A program made the translations under genes and the position numbers. A DNA stretch of 61,824 bases from Cyanobacteria bacterium REEB67. GTDB lineage: Bacteria > Cyanobacteriota > Vampirovibrionia > Obscuribacterales > Obscuribacteraceae. The DNA lies in the NCBI GenBank assembly GCA_018971775.1, contig JAGXAB010000031.1:1-61824 (forward strand). Direction: 5' to 3'. Positions 25,809 to 35,300 of this stretch are shown here, in pieces; the stretch's first letter is position 1, and the number at the start of each line of letters is the position of its first letter. The notes below the pieces were generated by a model. That model worked only from the letters and a program-made list of their open reading frames with translations. It had not been told where the DNA came from and made no database searches.

Positions 25809-26308
25809 GAGCGCGACCCCATTTGAAATGCAGTAGATTTTTCCTGACTCGAAAAAGAAAAGACCGTGGACAAGCGCAACAAAATACGCGTTTAAAAGGG
25901 CGGCACCATAGATGGTGACACCGGGTCCGGAAAGCGAAGACGATTGAAATTTTTAGAGTGGGGTTAGTCTACTTGTTGCAAAAGTTTTCGGAAAGAGCGT
26001 CAAACCAATGCTTGAGATCTGGACCAGCATGGGATCTTTATCATTTGCAGGATGCTAAAGAACGATCGATCCGGATCGTTTTGGCAGATCCTTATATATG
26101 CGATCGCGGCGATCGACTAATAGGGAAAAGAAAGAGATTAAATGTGGCTGGCGGGTGGCGAAGTTTGAACCTACCGCTTGGACACTCTTATTTAGGTTCA
26201 AAAAGAACAAAATTTTCCAGCTGTCCGGATTTTTCCAAAACCGATCTACTCTGAATTCACAGGTCGTTCTATATAGAACCATTTATATAGAACAATGATC
26301 CATTAGGA
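25809..26308. other. 500-base gap with palindromes, no supported gene
   Basis: Between the divergent AAA ATPase and HtrA-like genes. Holds a perfect CACCAT-AG-ATGGTG palindrome (25904-25917), AACGATC-6-GATCGTT near 26059, a single GCGATCGC (26100-26107) and the operator-like repeats at 26266-26293. Short open frames here have unlikely composition. Confidence 0.5.
26266..26293. promoter_or_regulatory. Operator-like repeats upstream of the HtrA-like gene
   Basis: GTTCTATATAGAAC (26266-26279), a perfect 14-base palindrome, is followed by a second half, TATATAGAAC (26284-26293), 14 bases downstream. Regularly spaced repeats next to the gene start suggest repressor binding. Confidence 0.5.
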
Positions 26309-27397
26309 ATGGCCTGCTCAATCAGAAGAGGCTCGCTCATGTTATTTATCAATACGCTTGACGAAAGCACTGGTCCAGGCGGCCTCGTTGCAGCTCAGAC
26401 CCAGACGCCGGTCACAGATGGCGAGCTGCTCGACAGCTATTCGCGCACCGTCATTAGCGCACTCAAGGCCGTTTCGCCGGCGGTCGTCTTCATCCAGGTG
26501 AAAAGCAAAGCCGTCAAGAAATCTCAAAGTCTGGGCAGACCAGGCTCTGGGGGTCGCGGCAATGACCAGGAGCGGGGCGGCAGCGGCTCAGGCTTCCTCT
26601 TCACGCCGGATGGCTATATCTTCACCAATAGCCATGTCGTGCACGGTGCAGACGAGATCAATGTCGTCTTTTCCGATGGACGCGAAATGCCGGCGCGCCT
26701 GATCGGCGAAGACAGTCACAGCGATCTGGCCGTAATCCAGACCTGGGCACCTAATATAGAGCCGGCCAAGCTTGGCGACTCGTCGAAGCTTTCGCCCGGC
26801 CAGATCGTGGTCGCCATCGGCAATCCATACGGCTTTCAAAGCACGGTCACGGCCGGCATCGTCAGCGCCCTGGGCCGCACCATGCGCGCCCAGTCCGGAC
26901 GCTTGATCGATGACGTCATCCAGACCGACGCAGCACTCAATCCCGGCAACTCCGGCGGCCCACTGGTAAACAGTCGCGGCGAAGTCGTCGGCGTCAACAC
27001 AGCAGTGATCTTGCCGGCCCAGGGCATCTGCCTGGCGGTGCCAATCAATACGGCAAAATTTGTCGCCGTCGCCTTGCTCAAGGATGGTTTCGTGCGCCGC
27101 GGTTGGATAGGCGTTGCGGCGCAAAATATTCCGCTCTCCAACCGTCTCAGACGCTTCCATCAAATCACCAATGGCGGTGCCATACTCGTCATCGGCGTCG
27201 AGAAGAATTCTCCTTCAGCACGGGCCGGCCTGAGAGAAGGAGACGCCATCGTCAGTTTTAACGGCAGCGTCATTGACTCGGTGGACGACCTGCACCGCCT
27301 CTTGTTAACGGTGCAGAGCGAACAAAACTGCCCCCTTGTCGTTATCAGACATTCGGAATTGGTGACGCTCAGCGTCCATCCGGACCTGAAATCCTAG
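26309..27397 (+). CDS. HtrA/Deg-type trypsin-like serine protease with PDZ domain
   Basis: 362 residues from ATG 26309; ATG 26339 (352 residues) is more likely because AGAGG precedes it. The catalytic triad is visible: TNSHVVHG (His), SHSDLAVIQ (Asp), NPGNSGGPL (Ser). A C-terminal PDZ domain follows (AILVIGVEKNSPSARAGLRE). There is no signal peptide from either start, unlike periplasmic DegP/DegS, so the protease may be cytoplasmic or exported in another way. A Gly-rich insert (GRPGSGGRGNDQERGGSGSG) precedes the protease core. Confidence 0.88.
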   Translation: MACSIRRGSLMLFINTLDESTGPGGLVAAQTQTPVTDGELLDSYSRTVISALKAVSPAVVFIQVKSKAVKKSQSLGRPGSGGRGNDQERGGSGSGFLFTPDGYIFTNSHVVHGADEINVVFSDGREMPARLIGEDSHSDLAVIQTWAPNIEPAKLGDSSKLSPGQIVVAIGNPYGFQSTVTAGIVSALGRTMRAQSGRLIDDVIQTDAALNPGNSGGPLVNSRGEVVGVNTAVILPAQGICLAVPINTAKFVAVALLKDGFVRRGWIGVAAQNIPLSNRLRRFHQITNGGAILVIGVEKNSPSARAGLREGDAIVSFNGSVIDSVDDLHRLLLTVQSEQNCPLVVIRHSELVTLSVHPDLKS

Positions 27398-27430
27398 CTC
27401 TGATTCAATCGGTATTTTCTGAAGAGGGAT

Positions 27431-27468
27431 TTGAAAAAAACGGTTGCATACCATACGATTGTATGGTA
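27431..27468 (+). promoter_or_regulatory. Promoter with overlapping palindromic operator
   Basis: TTGAAA (27431-27436) and TACGAT (27454-27459) with 17-base spacing. A perfect inverted repeat, TACCATAC-GATT-GTATGGTA (27449-27468), covers the -10 box, so a bound protein would block transcription of 27502-28305. Confidence 0.6.
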
Positions 27469-27501
27469 CATTTCCAGCATATCCCTGGAGGACAAATAGC
27501 A

Positions 27502-28305
27502 ATGGAATTACGCCAAATCGCCGACCTTCCCGTCGCCAACGTTGTAGAAAATGGCTATATCAGTTCCCTCCAGTTGATATTAGATCTGCCCCTTGCGGCC
27601 AAGCCGGAAGTGGTGCCCGCGCTGAAGATCGCCGGTCGAAGCAATACGACTGCTGAAACACCAAGTACCAGCAAAACGCTTCGCCGGCTCTTCAGCGATG
27701 TGCTCTGGCCAAACGAAATCAATTTGTCAGCGCCTGAGCTCAAACAGTTCAAGCCTAAACGTTCGCTGAAAAATTTCGAAGGCGCCGAGTGCGGCGAATT
27801 TTTCAGCGATAAATTGCAGCGTCAGGTAGCTTATGAAAATTCGCTCGAGCGCCGTTTCCTGCGTAAACTCGAATATTCAATCGATGTGCGCTGGTACGTA
27901 GAACAACCCTTCCAGATCGAATATCTGAAAAATGGCGCTCCAGCGCTCTATACGCCAGATGTACTGGTAGCGCTTGAAGATGGACGTTTTATCCTCGTCG
28001 ACGTACAGGCGATCACATCGCTCAACGATGTAGAAGCCCTCGATAAAACTCTGGCAATGAGTCAATTTTGTCATGAAGTCGGTTGGGGAGCGCTCATTAC
28101 CGACGGCATCTGTTCTTTTGCCCAGCTCGAAGAAAGCGCACTCGAAGCAAGTGCTGTTTCCGGCAAGCCGGTCCAATCGAGCAGCGCCCAGGCTTCGGCT
28201 GACAACGGCGCAAACAATGGCCGCAGCAGATTCAAGCGCCGTGGCTCACTCAATCTGGGTCTTTATAACGATATCGAAAATCGCCTCGGTGGCTGGGCTG
28301 TTTGA
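27502..28305 (+). CDS. TnsA-like PD-(D/E)XK nuclease-fold protein
   Basis: 267 residues from ATG 27502 (GGAGG about ten bases upstream; an earlier in-frame start at 27463 lies inside the operator). Residues about 104-170 match the TnsA N-terminal nuclease: RQVAYENSLERRFLRKLE, VEQPFQIEYLKNG, YTPDVLV and FILVDVQ. The Glu and PD acid are kept, but the final E/D-x-K reads DVQ (Lys to Gln), so cleavage may be lost. TnsA normally works with a TnsB transposase; none is nearby. A polar Ser/Ala-rich stretch and a basic tail (GRSRFKRRGSLNL) follow. It could have become a DNA-binding regulator. Confidence 0.65.
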   Translation: MELRQIADLPVANVVENGYISSLQLILDLPLAAKPEVVPALKIAGRSNTTAETPSTSKTLRRLFSDVLWPNEINLSAPELKQFKPKRSLKNFEGAECGEFFSDKLQRQVAYENSLERRFLRKLEYSIDVRWYVEQPFQIEYLKNGAPALYTPDVLVALEDGRFILVDVQAITSLNDVEALDKTLAMSQFCHEVGWGALITDGICSFAQLEESALEASAVSGKPVQSSSAQASADNGANNGRSRFKRRGSLNLGLYNDIENRLGGWAV

Positions 28306-28386
28306 GGGTGCATATATTAAGGTAGAATAGAACAGGCCTGGCATCTAGCCGAGCCAAGGGTAAATAACCTTAGCTCGAGTCTGACG

Positions 28387-29244
28387 ATGCCCAAATCCAA
28401 AACACTTTGCTCTATTTTCGCCGCCATTTTACTGGCGCTTCATTGTGGAGCTTGCACCCATCCGCTCACCGAACTGACACCAGAAGAAGAAGCCACAGCC
28501 GGCGATCCGGCCAAATTTATTGCTCTGATGGAAGACCACGCCAAGACTCAGCCCGATAAATATATTTCACTGGAACAATATTGCGTTTTTCACAACAGGG
28601 AAGCAGAAGCCTGCAAGTATTTTGAAGCGGCTCGAGCCGTATGCCCAGAGCCAATTTTCATGGCTAATAAGTGTGACTGGGCCATTTACTATTACCAGAC
28701 CCATAATCAACCGGAAAAAGCCAAGGAGTTGGCTGATTTTGCGGTAGAAATATACTCGCAACGTGGTTTGACAGCAGCAACTCATTACTACGAGCGCACA
28801 GGCAACCTGAAAGAGGCGGAAAAAATCTGTCGAGAAATAATCGACCGCTATCAAAGTTACCGAGAGCTTGATGCCTTTCTTTTGCGGCACTCGAAATCGA
28901 ATCCGGCTTACGCAGAAGAAGCCAAAAAATTGATCAGGCCATTTTTTCCTGCGGGCCTTAAGCGAGTCAACATGGCCGATTTTAGCGGTCCTCCCAGCGG
29001 AGGTATGAAAATAATCGATCCAGATCCGCTATTTGTCGTACCACTTTTACAAAAAGGGATGATTATCGTCGCCATGAACGGCGTAGCCATAGGCAGCGAA
29101 GATCAATTCGACATCGCCAGGAGACTTTCCAGCGACCAGCAATTTCATATGATCGTCTGGGACGGCAAACAGTACCACGAAGTGACTAAACCGATTGTAA
29201 ACAACGACATGCTCAGGATTGGCATCGAGGTTTTCAGCCGGTGA
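28387..29244 (+). CDS. Putative lipoprotein with TPR-like and PDZ-like regions
   Basis: 285 residues. An N-terminal hydrophobic segment ends in ALHCGACTHP, a weak lipobox. Helical repeats follow (YQTHNQPEKAKELADFAVEI; HYYERTGNLKEAEKICREII). The last 80 residues resemble a PDZ fold (PLLQKGMIIVAMNGVAIGSE, QFHMIVWDGKQYHEV). It lies 18 bases before the helicase gene. Function unknown; envelope-associated. Confidence 0.6.
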   Translation: MPKSKTLCSIFAAILLALHCGACTHPLTELTPEEEATAGDPAKFIALMEDHAKTQPDKYISLEQYCVFHNREAEACKYFEAARAVCPEPIFMANKCDWAIYYYQTHNQPEKAKELADFAVEIYSQRGLTAATHYYERTGNLKEAEKICREIIDRYQSYRELDAFLLRHSKSNPAYAEEAKKLIRPFFPAGLKRVNMADFSGPPSGGMKIIDPDPLFVVPLLQKGMIIVAMNGVAIGSEDQFDIARRLSSDQQFHMIVWDGKQYHEVTKPIVNNDMLRIGIEVFSR

Positions 29245-29262
29245 TATGATTAACTGCTGGAA

Positions 29263-31839
29263 ATGACCGCCGGCGGGTATCTAGTGGAACGCTTACCTAT
29301 CGATGACATTTTGCCGCAGGTGACAGAAAACCTGGCAAAAAGTCGCGCACTCGTTTTGAAAGCGGCACCCGGTGCCGGTAAAACTACTCGTGTACCGCCG
29401 GCCATTCTCGATGCTGGACTGGCAGTACTTGCAGATAAAAAGCCGGGAAAAATAGTTGTCTTGCAACCGCGACGAGTAGCAGCACGAGCCGCCGCCGCTC
29501 GCATCTCGGAAGAACGCGGCACCGCTCTTGGTGCAGAGATCGGCTACAGGGTCAGGCATGAAGGACGTTCCAGTAAAGAGACGCGCATTCTCATCTGCAC
29601 GACAGGGGTCTTCCTGCGTCGCCTGCAAGATGATCCCGGTATCGAAGACGTAGCGGTTGTTATCTTCGATGAGTTTCACGAGCGCAGCGTCGACAGCGAC
29701 CTGGCACTGGCTCTGACCAGACAGGTACAACAAGAAATACGCCCCGATCTAAACATCGTTGTCATGTCGGCCACCCTAGACGGCGCACCGATTGCCTCGT
29801 ATTTGAACGATTGTCCAGCTCTGGAGTGCCCGGGACGCACTTATCCTGTCGACATCGAATACATGTCGCACGCGACAAACGCCCGTATCGACGATCTGGT
29901 CGTCGATGGACTGATGCGTATGCTCGACAAAAATGACGGCGACGTTCTTGTTTTCCTGCCCGGTGTCGGCGAAATACGCCAGGTGCAAAACGCTCTGGAA
30001 AGCAAGGCTACAAACGAAAAATTAGCCTTGATGCCTCTCTATGGCGATATGGCCCTGGGCGATCAACAAGCGGTGCTCCTCCCTTCAAAAAACAGAAAAA
30101 TAGTGCTGGCGACAAATGTCGCCGAAACATCACTCACCATAGACGGTGTCACTGTTGTCATCGACAGCGGCCTGGCCCGTATCAATCGCTTTGACCCGGC
30201 CCTCGGCATCAACCGTCTCGATTTATCGCGCATCAGCAAAGCTTCGGCCACACAAAGAGCCGGCCGAGCCGGCCGCACCGCACCTGGGGCCTGCCTGCGC
30301 CTCTGGAGCGAGCGCGAGCAATCGCAGATGGATGAATACGAATTACCCGAAATCGAAAGAGTCGAGCTTTCCGAATGCATGTTGCAACTCCTCGCCTGGG
30401 GCGAACATGACTTCGACGCCTTTCCCTGGTTTGAGAAGCCACCGGCGGCGGTGATTGAAAGAGCGCTCGAATTGCTCGAGCGTCTCGGCGCCACCGAAGG
30501 CGGCAAATTGACCAGCCTCGGCAAAGAGATGGCGAGACTGCCTTTGCAGCCAAGACTGGCACGTCTATTGCTTGAAGGCGCGCACCTCGGCCAGCCCCGT
30601 CGCGCCGCCATCTGTGCCGCACTGTTATCCGAGCGCCCCCCTTTCAAAAATGAAGAGCGAGGCGGTCCTAAGGATCACCACAGTGCAAACTATCAACGCA
30701 CGCACCACACCGACTCCGATGTCCTCGAGCAGGTGCGGGCCATTGAAAATTTCGACGATAACGGCGAGCGCCGCTCGATCATGGGCGAGCTTTTGCCCGG
30801 TCCGACCAAGCAAGTACTGAAAATAAGCGATCAGCTCACCCGCCTGCTCGATGGAGATGGGAAAGACGGGGATGCGAAGGTAAAGGCGAAGGCAAAAGAT
30901 ACGGTCACCGCCGACGATGCCCTGCTGCGCGCCATCATGGTCGCTTTTCCCGATCGCATCTGCAGAAGGCGCAAAGCAAAAGACCCGCGCGCCGTTATGG
31001 TCGGAGGTCGCGGCATCAAGCTGGCCGAGCAATCGACGGTATTTGAGGCGCCGATGTTCGTCGCCGTCGACATGGTCGATCTCAATAAGCCAGAACTGTC
31101 CGTGCGCAGAGCCTCGGCCGTAGAGCAGGGTTGGTTGCCCCAGAATCTGATCAGCAGCTCCATCGATGTGAGCTATGATAAAAGTCGCCAGAAGATTGTG
31201 GCGCTCAAACGCACCCGCTTTTGCGATCTCGTTCTGGACGAGAGCGTCGCCAGCATACCGCCCGATATCGACGTTTCGGCGGCCCTGGCTCAGGCCGTCG
31301 CCGAAAACTTCGACCTTGAAACCCTGGTGGATGACAAGGCTAAGGAATATCTGGCCCGCGTGCAATGCCTGCGCGAATGGCTGCCGGAGCTGGAATTACC
31401 GGACCTTGGCGCAAGTCCCTGGGAAACTTTCCTGACATCGTGGTGCGCCGGCTGCACCAGCGTCGCCGAATTGCGCGAGCGTTCGCTGGTCGATGCCATC
31501 AACGCCAACTTGACATACGAACAAAGGACGGCCCTGGCCAAAGAGGCACCGGAGCAGTTCAAGCTCACCGGTGGACGTTTTGCTAAGCTACAATACGAGC
31601 TCGGCAAGCCACCTATCTTGCCGGCGCGCATCCAGGAACTTTTTGGCTTTTCAAAGACTCCCAGTATTGCACGCTCACGTGTACCGTTGATGCTACACAT
31701 TCTGGCGCCCAACTATCGTGTCCAACAAATCACGCACGATCTGGCCGGCTTCTGGAAAAACACCTACCCAGACCTGAAGAAAGAGTTGAAGGGCCGCTAT
31801 CCCAAGCACAAATGGCCCGACGATCCGCTTCAGAAATAG
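29263..31839 (+). CDS. hrpB: ATP-dependent RNA helicase HrpB
   Basis: 858 residues, close to the usual HrpB length. DExH helicase core: motif I APGAGKTTRVPPAIL, motif II DEFHERS, motif III SATLDG, motif VI QRAGRAGRTAPG. The HrpB-specific C-terminal region is present (KYPKHKWPDDP-like end: RYPKHKWPDDP). HrpB proteins are superfamily 2 helicases of poorly defined RNA role. A Lys-rich insertion (DAKVKAKAKDTVTADDALLR) lies near residue 540. Confidence 0.92.
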   Translation: MTAGGYLVERLPIDDILPQVTENLAKSRALVLKAAPGAGKTTRVPPAILDAGLAVLADKKPGKIVVLQPRRVAARAAAARISEERGTALGAEIGYRVRHEGRSSKETRILICTTGVFLRRLQDDPGIEDVAVVIFDEFHERSVDSDLALALTRQVQQEIRPDLNIVVMSATLDGAPIASYLNDCPALECPGRTYPVDIEYMSHATNARIDDLVVDGLMRMLDKNDGDVLVFLPGVGEIRQVQNALESKATNEKLALMPLYGDMALGDQQAVLLPSKNRKIVLATNVAETSLTIDGVTVVIDSGLARINRFDPALGINRLDLSRISKASATQRAGRAGRTAPGACLRLWSEREQSQMDEYELPEIERVELSECMLQLLAWGEHDFDAFPWFEKPPAAVIERALELLERLGATEGGKLTSLGKEMARLPLQPRLARLLLEGAHLGQPRRAAICAALLSERPPFKNEERGGPKDHHSANYQRTHHTDSDVLEQVRAIENFDDNGERRSIMGELLPGPTKQVLKISDQLTRLLDGDGKDGDAKVKAKAKDTVTADDALLRAIMVAFPDRICRRRKAKDPRAVMVGGRGIKLAEQSTVFEAPMFVAVDMVDLNKPELSVRRASAVEQGWLPQNLISSSIDVSYDKSRQKIVALKRTRFCDLVLDESVASIPPDIDVSAALAQAVAENFDLETLVDDKAKEYLARVQCLREWLPELELPDLGASPWETFLTSWCAGCTSVAELRERSLVDAINANLTYEQRTALAKEAPEQFKLTGGRFAKLQYELGKPPILPARIQELFGFSKTPSIARSRVPLMLHILAPNYRVQQITHDLAGFWKNTYPDLKKELKGRYPKHKWPDDPLQK

Positions 31840-31869
31840 AGGATCTCCTGGTTTGAAAATCAAAGAAAT

Positions 31870-32319
31870 TTGCGGTGGCTCATTATTTTAAAACTCAATA
31901 CAGCTCGTCAAGTGCATCTTTATCTCGGGCTCATTTTTGCACCCTCGATTATCTTTTTTGCTGCCACCGGTTCGCTGATGGTCTTTTCGCTACACGAAGA
32001 TCAAGGTGGCTATGAACCTCCGACGTGGATTGAAGTCGTAGCACAGATTCATAAAAATCAGAAAACCACCTTAAAACTAAAGCAATCGAAATCGCCCGAT
32101 GCGGAACCGTCTCCAGAAAGAAAAAAGCAAAAAAAGGGCGAATCGCCAATTGGCCGCCTGCTGCTCAAATGGTTTTGCCTGATCATGGCCGTCGGCATAA
32201 TAGTGACCACAGGCTTAGGCATTTACATGTCATTTAAGTACAATAAAAAGCATCGTCTTCTCTGGGCACTGTTGTGTGCCGGTCTGGCTTTGCCCGCCGC
32301 GTTACTGGCCTGGCAATAA
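31870..32319 (+). CDS. PepSY-type transmembrane protein
   Basis: 149 residues from a TTG at 31870 without a clear ribosome site. It has HLYLGLIFAPSIIFFAATGSLMVF, as in PepSY-associated transmembrane proteins, a basic cytoplasmic loop (SPERKKQKKGESP) and two more hydrophobic segments near the end. Shorter than full PepSY proteins, with no peptidase-inhibitor domain. It overlaps the SbcC-like gene tail to tail by 18 bases. Confidence 0.6.
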   Translation: MRWLIILKLNTARQVHLYLGLIFAPSIIFFAATGSLMVFSLHEDQGGYEPPTWIEVVAQIHKNQKTTLKLKQSKSPDAEPSPERKKQKKGESPIGRLLLKWFCLIMAVGIIVTTGLGIYMSFKYNKKHRLLWALLCAGLALPAALLAWQ

Positions 32320-35300
32320 GCCAGCCAGCGACCGCTCCGGCCCTTTAGTCAGATCATGCACGAAGAGTACGTCTTCGGCGAGCTTGGCGGTAGCGAGGTC
32401 AATTAGATGGGCGTGGTGAGTGAAGAAAATCACCTGGGTACGCCGGGACAATTCAACCAGGATAGACAGCGCCGCAAGCGATCGGCCGTCGTCGAAATTG
32501 ACGAGGATATCATCGACGATAAAGGGCAAAGGCTCGTGGTTTTGCAGGTAGAGCTCGAGGCTGGCCAGACGCAGGGCAAGATAGGCCTGGTCGCAGGTGC
32601 CTTCGCTCATAGCGCCAAGGCCAACGAGAGTACTATCCGGTCGCACGCCGACAAGGATAGATTCGCCTTTATCGCTATAGTCTTCGCGCAGACCGACAAA
32701 AGATCCCAGCGTCAGCGATTCGAATACTTCGCTGGCCCGCTTCAATACAGGACTCTGATTTTTTTCGCGGTAGCGCGCCACACACTGCTTCATCAAGGCG
32801 CGGGCGATATGGACACGGGCATATTGTTCGGAGGCAGAGGCAATTTTGGCCATTAGAGTCTGGATGTCCTCAGCTGCTTCAGCGGCCATGCCACCACCAT
32901 CGATGCGGGTCAGCTCATTTTTATCACGACCGATCGCCTCGTCATATTCGCCGCGCGTCTTGCTCAAGGCGTCGATTTCTTCTTGCAACTGAGCAATTGT
33001 CGGCAAAATATTGTCGGCGTCGACAGCTTCCACATCGGCGACGAAGGGCTCGAGAGCGACACCGCCCGATAAGGCCAGAAGCGCTTTTTCATTCTGGCTA
33101 AAAGCGCTCTGCGTCTCACGCAGCCTTTTGGAGCCATCTGCCGCCTGGGGCAAAGCCTCATAGTCGCTCACCGATGCCTGAGTGCACATCAAATCAAGCT
33201 CGTTTTTACATTCCTGCATTTTCGACTGCCAGTCGAGCAGAGCGGCGGTTTTTTCCTCGTGCTGGCGAGTCAGCAGTTCGAGACGCTCTTTATTAGTACG
33301 CGCCTTCGAAAGTCGGGCGTTAAGCTCGGTAGCGGCCTGCTCGGGAGGGAAATCAATGAGATCTGCTGCCACCAGAGTGACGATCTCTTTTACCCTTGCC
33401 TTGAAATTGGCGGCATCGCGGTCGATACCATTAAGTCGATTGGCAAATTGCTGCGCCTGGGTCTGATTGGCGAACAACGTCTCGAGAGTCTCGATGATGG
33501 CGTTCGCCTGCGAAGGCAAAACCGGCCCGTTCTGGCCCAGCGGTATAACGGCCACCGCCCATTCGCTCTTCCAGGCTTCCAGAGCAGATAGGGCCTGAGA
33601 GTGGTCTTGCTCGACTTTGCCCTGTTCAAATTTCAGCTTCTCCAGATCGCGGCCCAGGGTCAAGCGTTCGCTGCGCACGGCGGCGACCTCGGCCACGATT
33701 TGCTGACAGCGCTCGAGCAAAGCAGCCAGGGATTCCGCCGGGGCGATTTTAGTACTGCCATCACCGCCATCGAGTTCGGTCAGGAGAGCTAGCAGCTCAG
33801 CCTTGCTTTCAGCGACCTGACCATCGATATCCTGCAAAGCGACCTGAGTCTCGCGCACCGTTTTGATTTGCTTGAGCGCATCGTTATAATTAGTCGCCCA
33901 GACGCGCATTTCTTTAGGAGGCAGGGGCTTGATCGCGATCCGACTCCAGGTCTCAACCCAGCTTTCTTCAAGCGCTTTTTGAGCGTTTTCGCCCTTCAGC
34001 AGCCGCTCGCCAATCTCATTGCGCTTTTGGGCAAGCTTGGTCTGCTCGGCCATGAGCGAGGCACGCTTGGCGATTTGCGTAGATTCGCGGCGCAGGCGAT
34101 CAGAGATATTATCTGCTTTCGAAACGCTTGTCTCGAATGCTTCGGCCAGGACGGCTTCAGAGTCAGCATCGCCGGCGGTGCCGGTCGAGACAAGATAATC
34201 CGCGGCCTGGGCGGCCAGACTATCGGCAAGAGAGCCAGGCGGAGACAGCCAGACGCCTTTGACAAGCTGCCAGCCCTGCTCGCGACTGGCCCGCGCCGCG
34301 GCCAGATCTTCTTCCGTCGGCGTGTCCATTTCGAGACGGAGCTGTTCCAGCTGCTGCACTACTTTTTGCAGTTCATCATCGAGGGCGCGACCGGTCTCCT
34401 GCAATTGTTCGAAATGCCGACAGTACTTATCCATATCGCTAGCGAAACGCTCTATAGTCTCGGCTCCGGGAATAGCCAGACTTTCCAGCTTGTCCCAGTC
34501 GCGAGCGGCGGCGATGTCGGCAAGCAAGGGGCTACTACTGATCATCAGTTTTTTGACGCTCAGGCTTAGTTGCTCGACCGCAGCCTCGCAGCGCATTTTT
34601 GCCGTTTTTAATTGCCCTTCGATGGCCCCTTTTTGCTCGATGCGCTTGATCGCCTTGACCAGACGCTCCGGCTGCGCCACGTCAGAAAGACGAGCCAGCT
34701 CTGCTTCAGTAGTGGCGATGTTTTTATTGAGCAGTTCGAGACGCCCTCTAGCCGCTTCGCATTTACCTTCGACTGCCGCTTTGCTGGCGGCAAGCTCGCG
34801 GATCAAAGTCTTCTGAGCGACGGTTATACGCAAGTTTTCGCAGAGATCGAGGTCGGGAGGATGTCCTAGATTTTTCAAAGCGGCGCGCATGTTGTTTTCA
34901 TGCTCGGTCAAACCAACGACCACGTTTGTCGACCTGTCAGACATGGCTTTCAAGTGACTGCCGAGTTTTTGCTGTAAATCTTCGATAACGACGGCCCGGT
35001 CGATCAGTGCAGTCGGTATCTGCATCGGCTCGAGTTCGGCGTCGAGGGCGGTGAGAGCACGCTTCAGACTATCCTGCTCGTTTTCACCGCGCTTGAGCTC
35101 CAGTCTAAGCTCGCGACTTCGATCGCCAAAGTTTTCCGGTAATAAAATAGTCTGTGCTGTCTTCAGCGCAGTCAATACTTTCTCCAGCCCGAGACGCTCC
35201 GCCACCAGAGGCAGTGCCGCCTTGGTGCGCTCGAGCTTGCCTTTGGCCTGTACTTTTTGCGAGATCTCTTGCTCGATGTCAGCCTTCTTCGCCCGCGACT

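Noticed and set aside
26100..26107. GCGATCGC (HIP1-like, common in cyanobacteria)
   Set aside because: I noticed only one, so it is no evidence for lineage.
25958..26282. Open frames in the gap before the HtrA-like gene, and a possible tRNA
   Set aside because: Composition is poor and no cloverleaf could be drawn.
26588..27163. Long open frame antisense to the HtrA-like gene
   Set aside because: It lies wholly inside a well-supported protease gene and its translation has no recognisable features; it reflects codon bias.
30625..31365. 246-residue frame antisense to hrpB
   Set aside because: Shadow of a strongly supported helicase gene.
33868..34569. 233-residue frame antisense to the SbcC-like gene
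   Set aside because: The sense strand encodes a clear ATPase with coiled coil; the antisense translation is low-complexity and unlike a protein.
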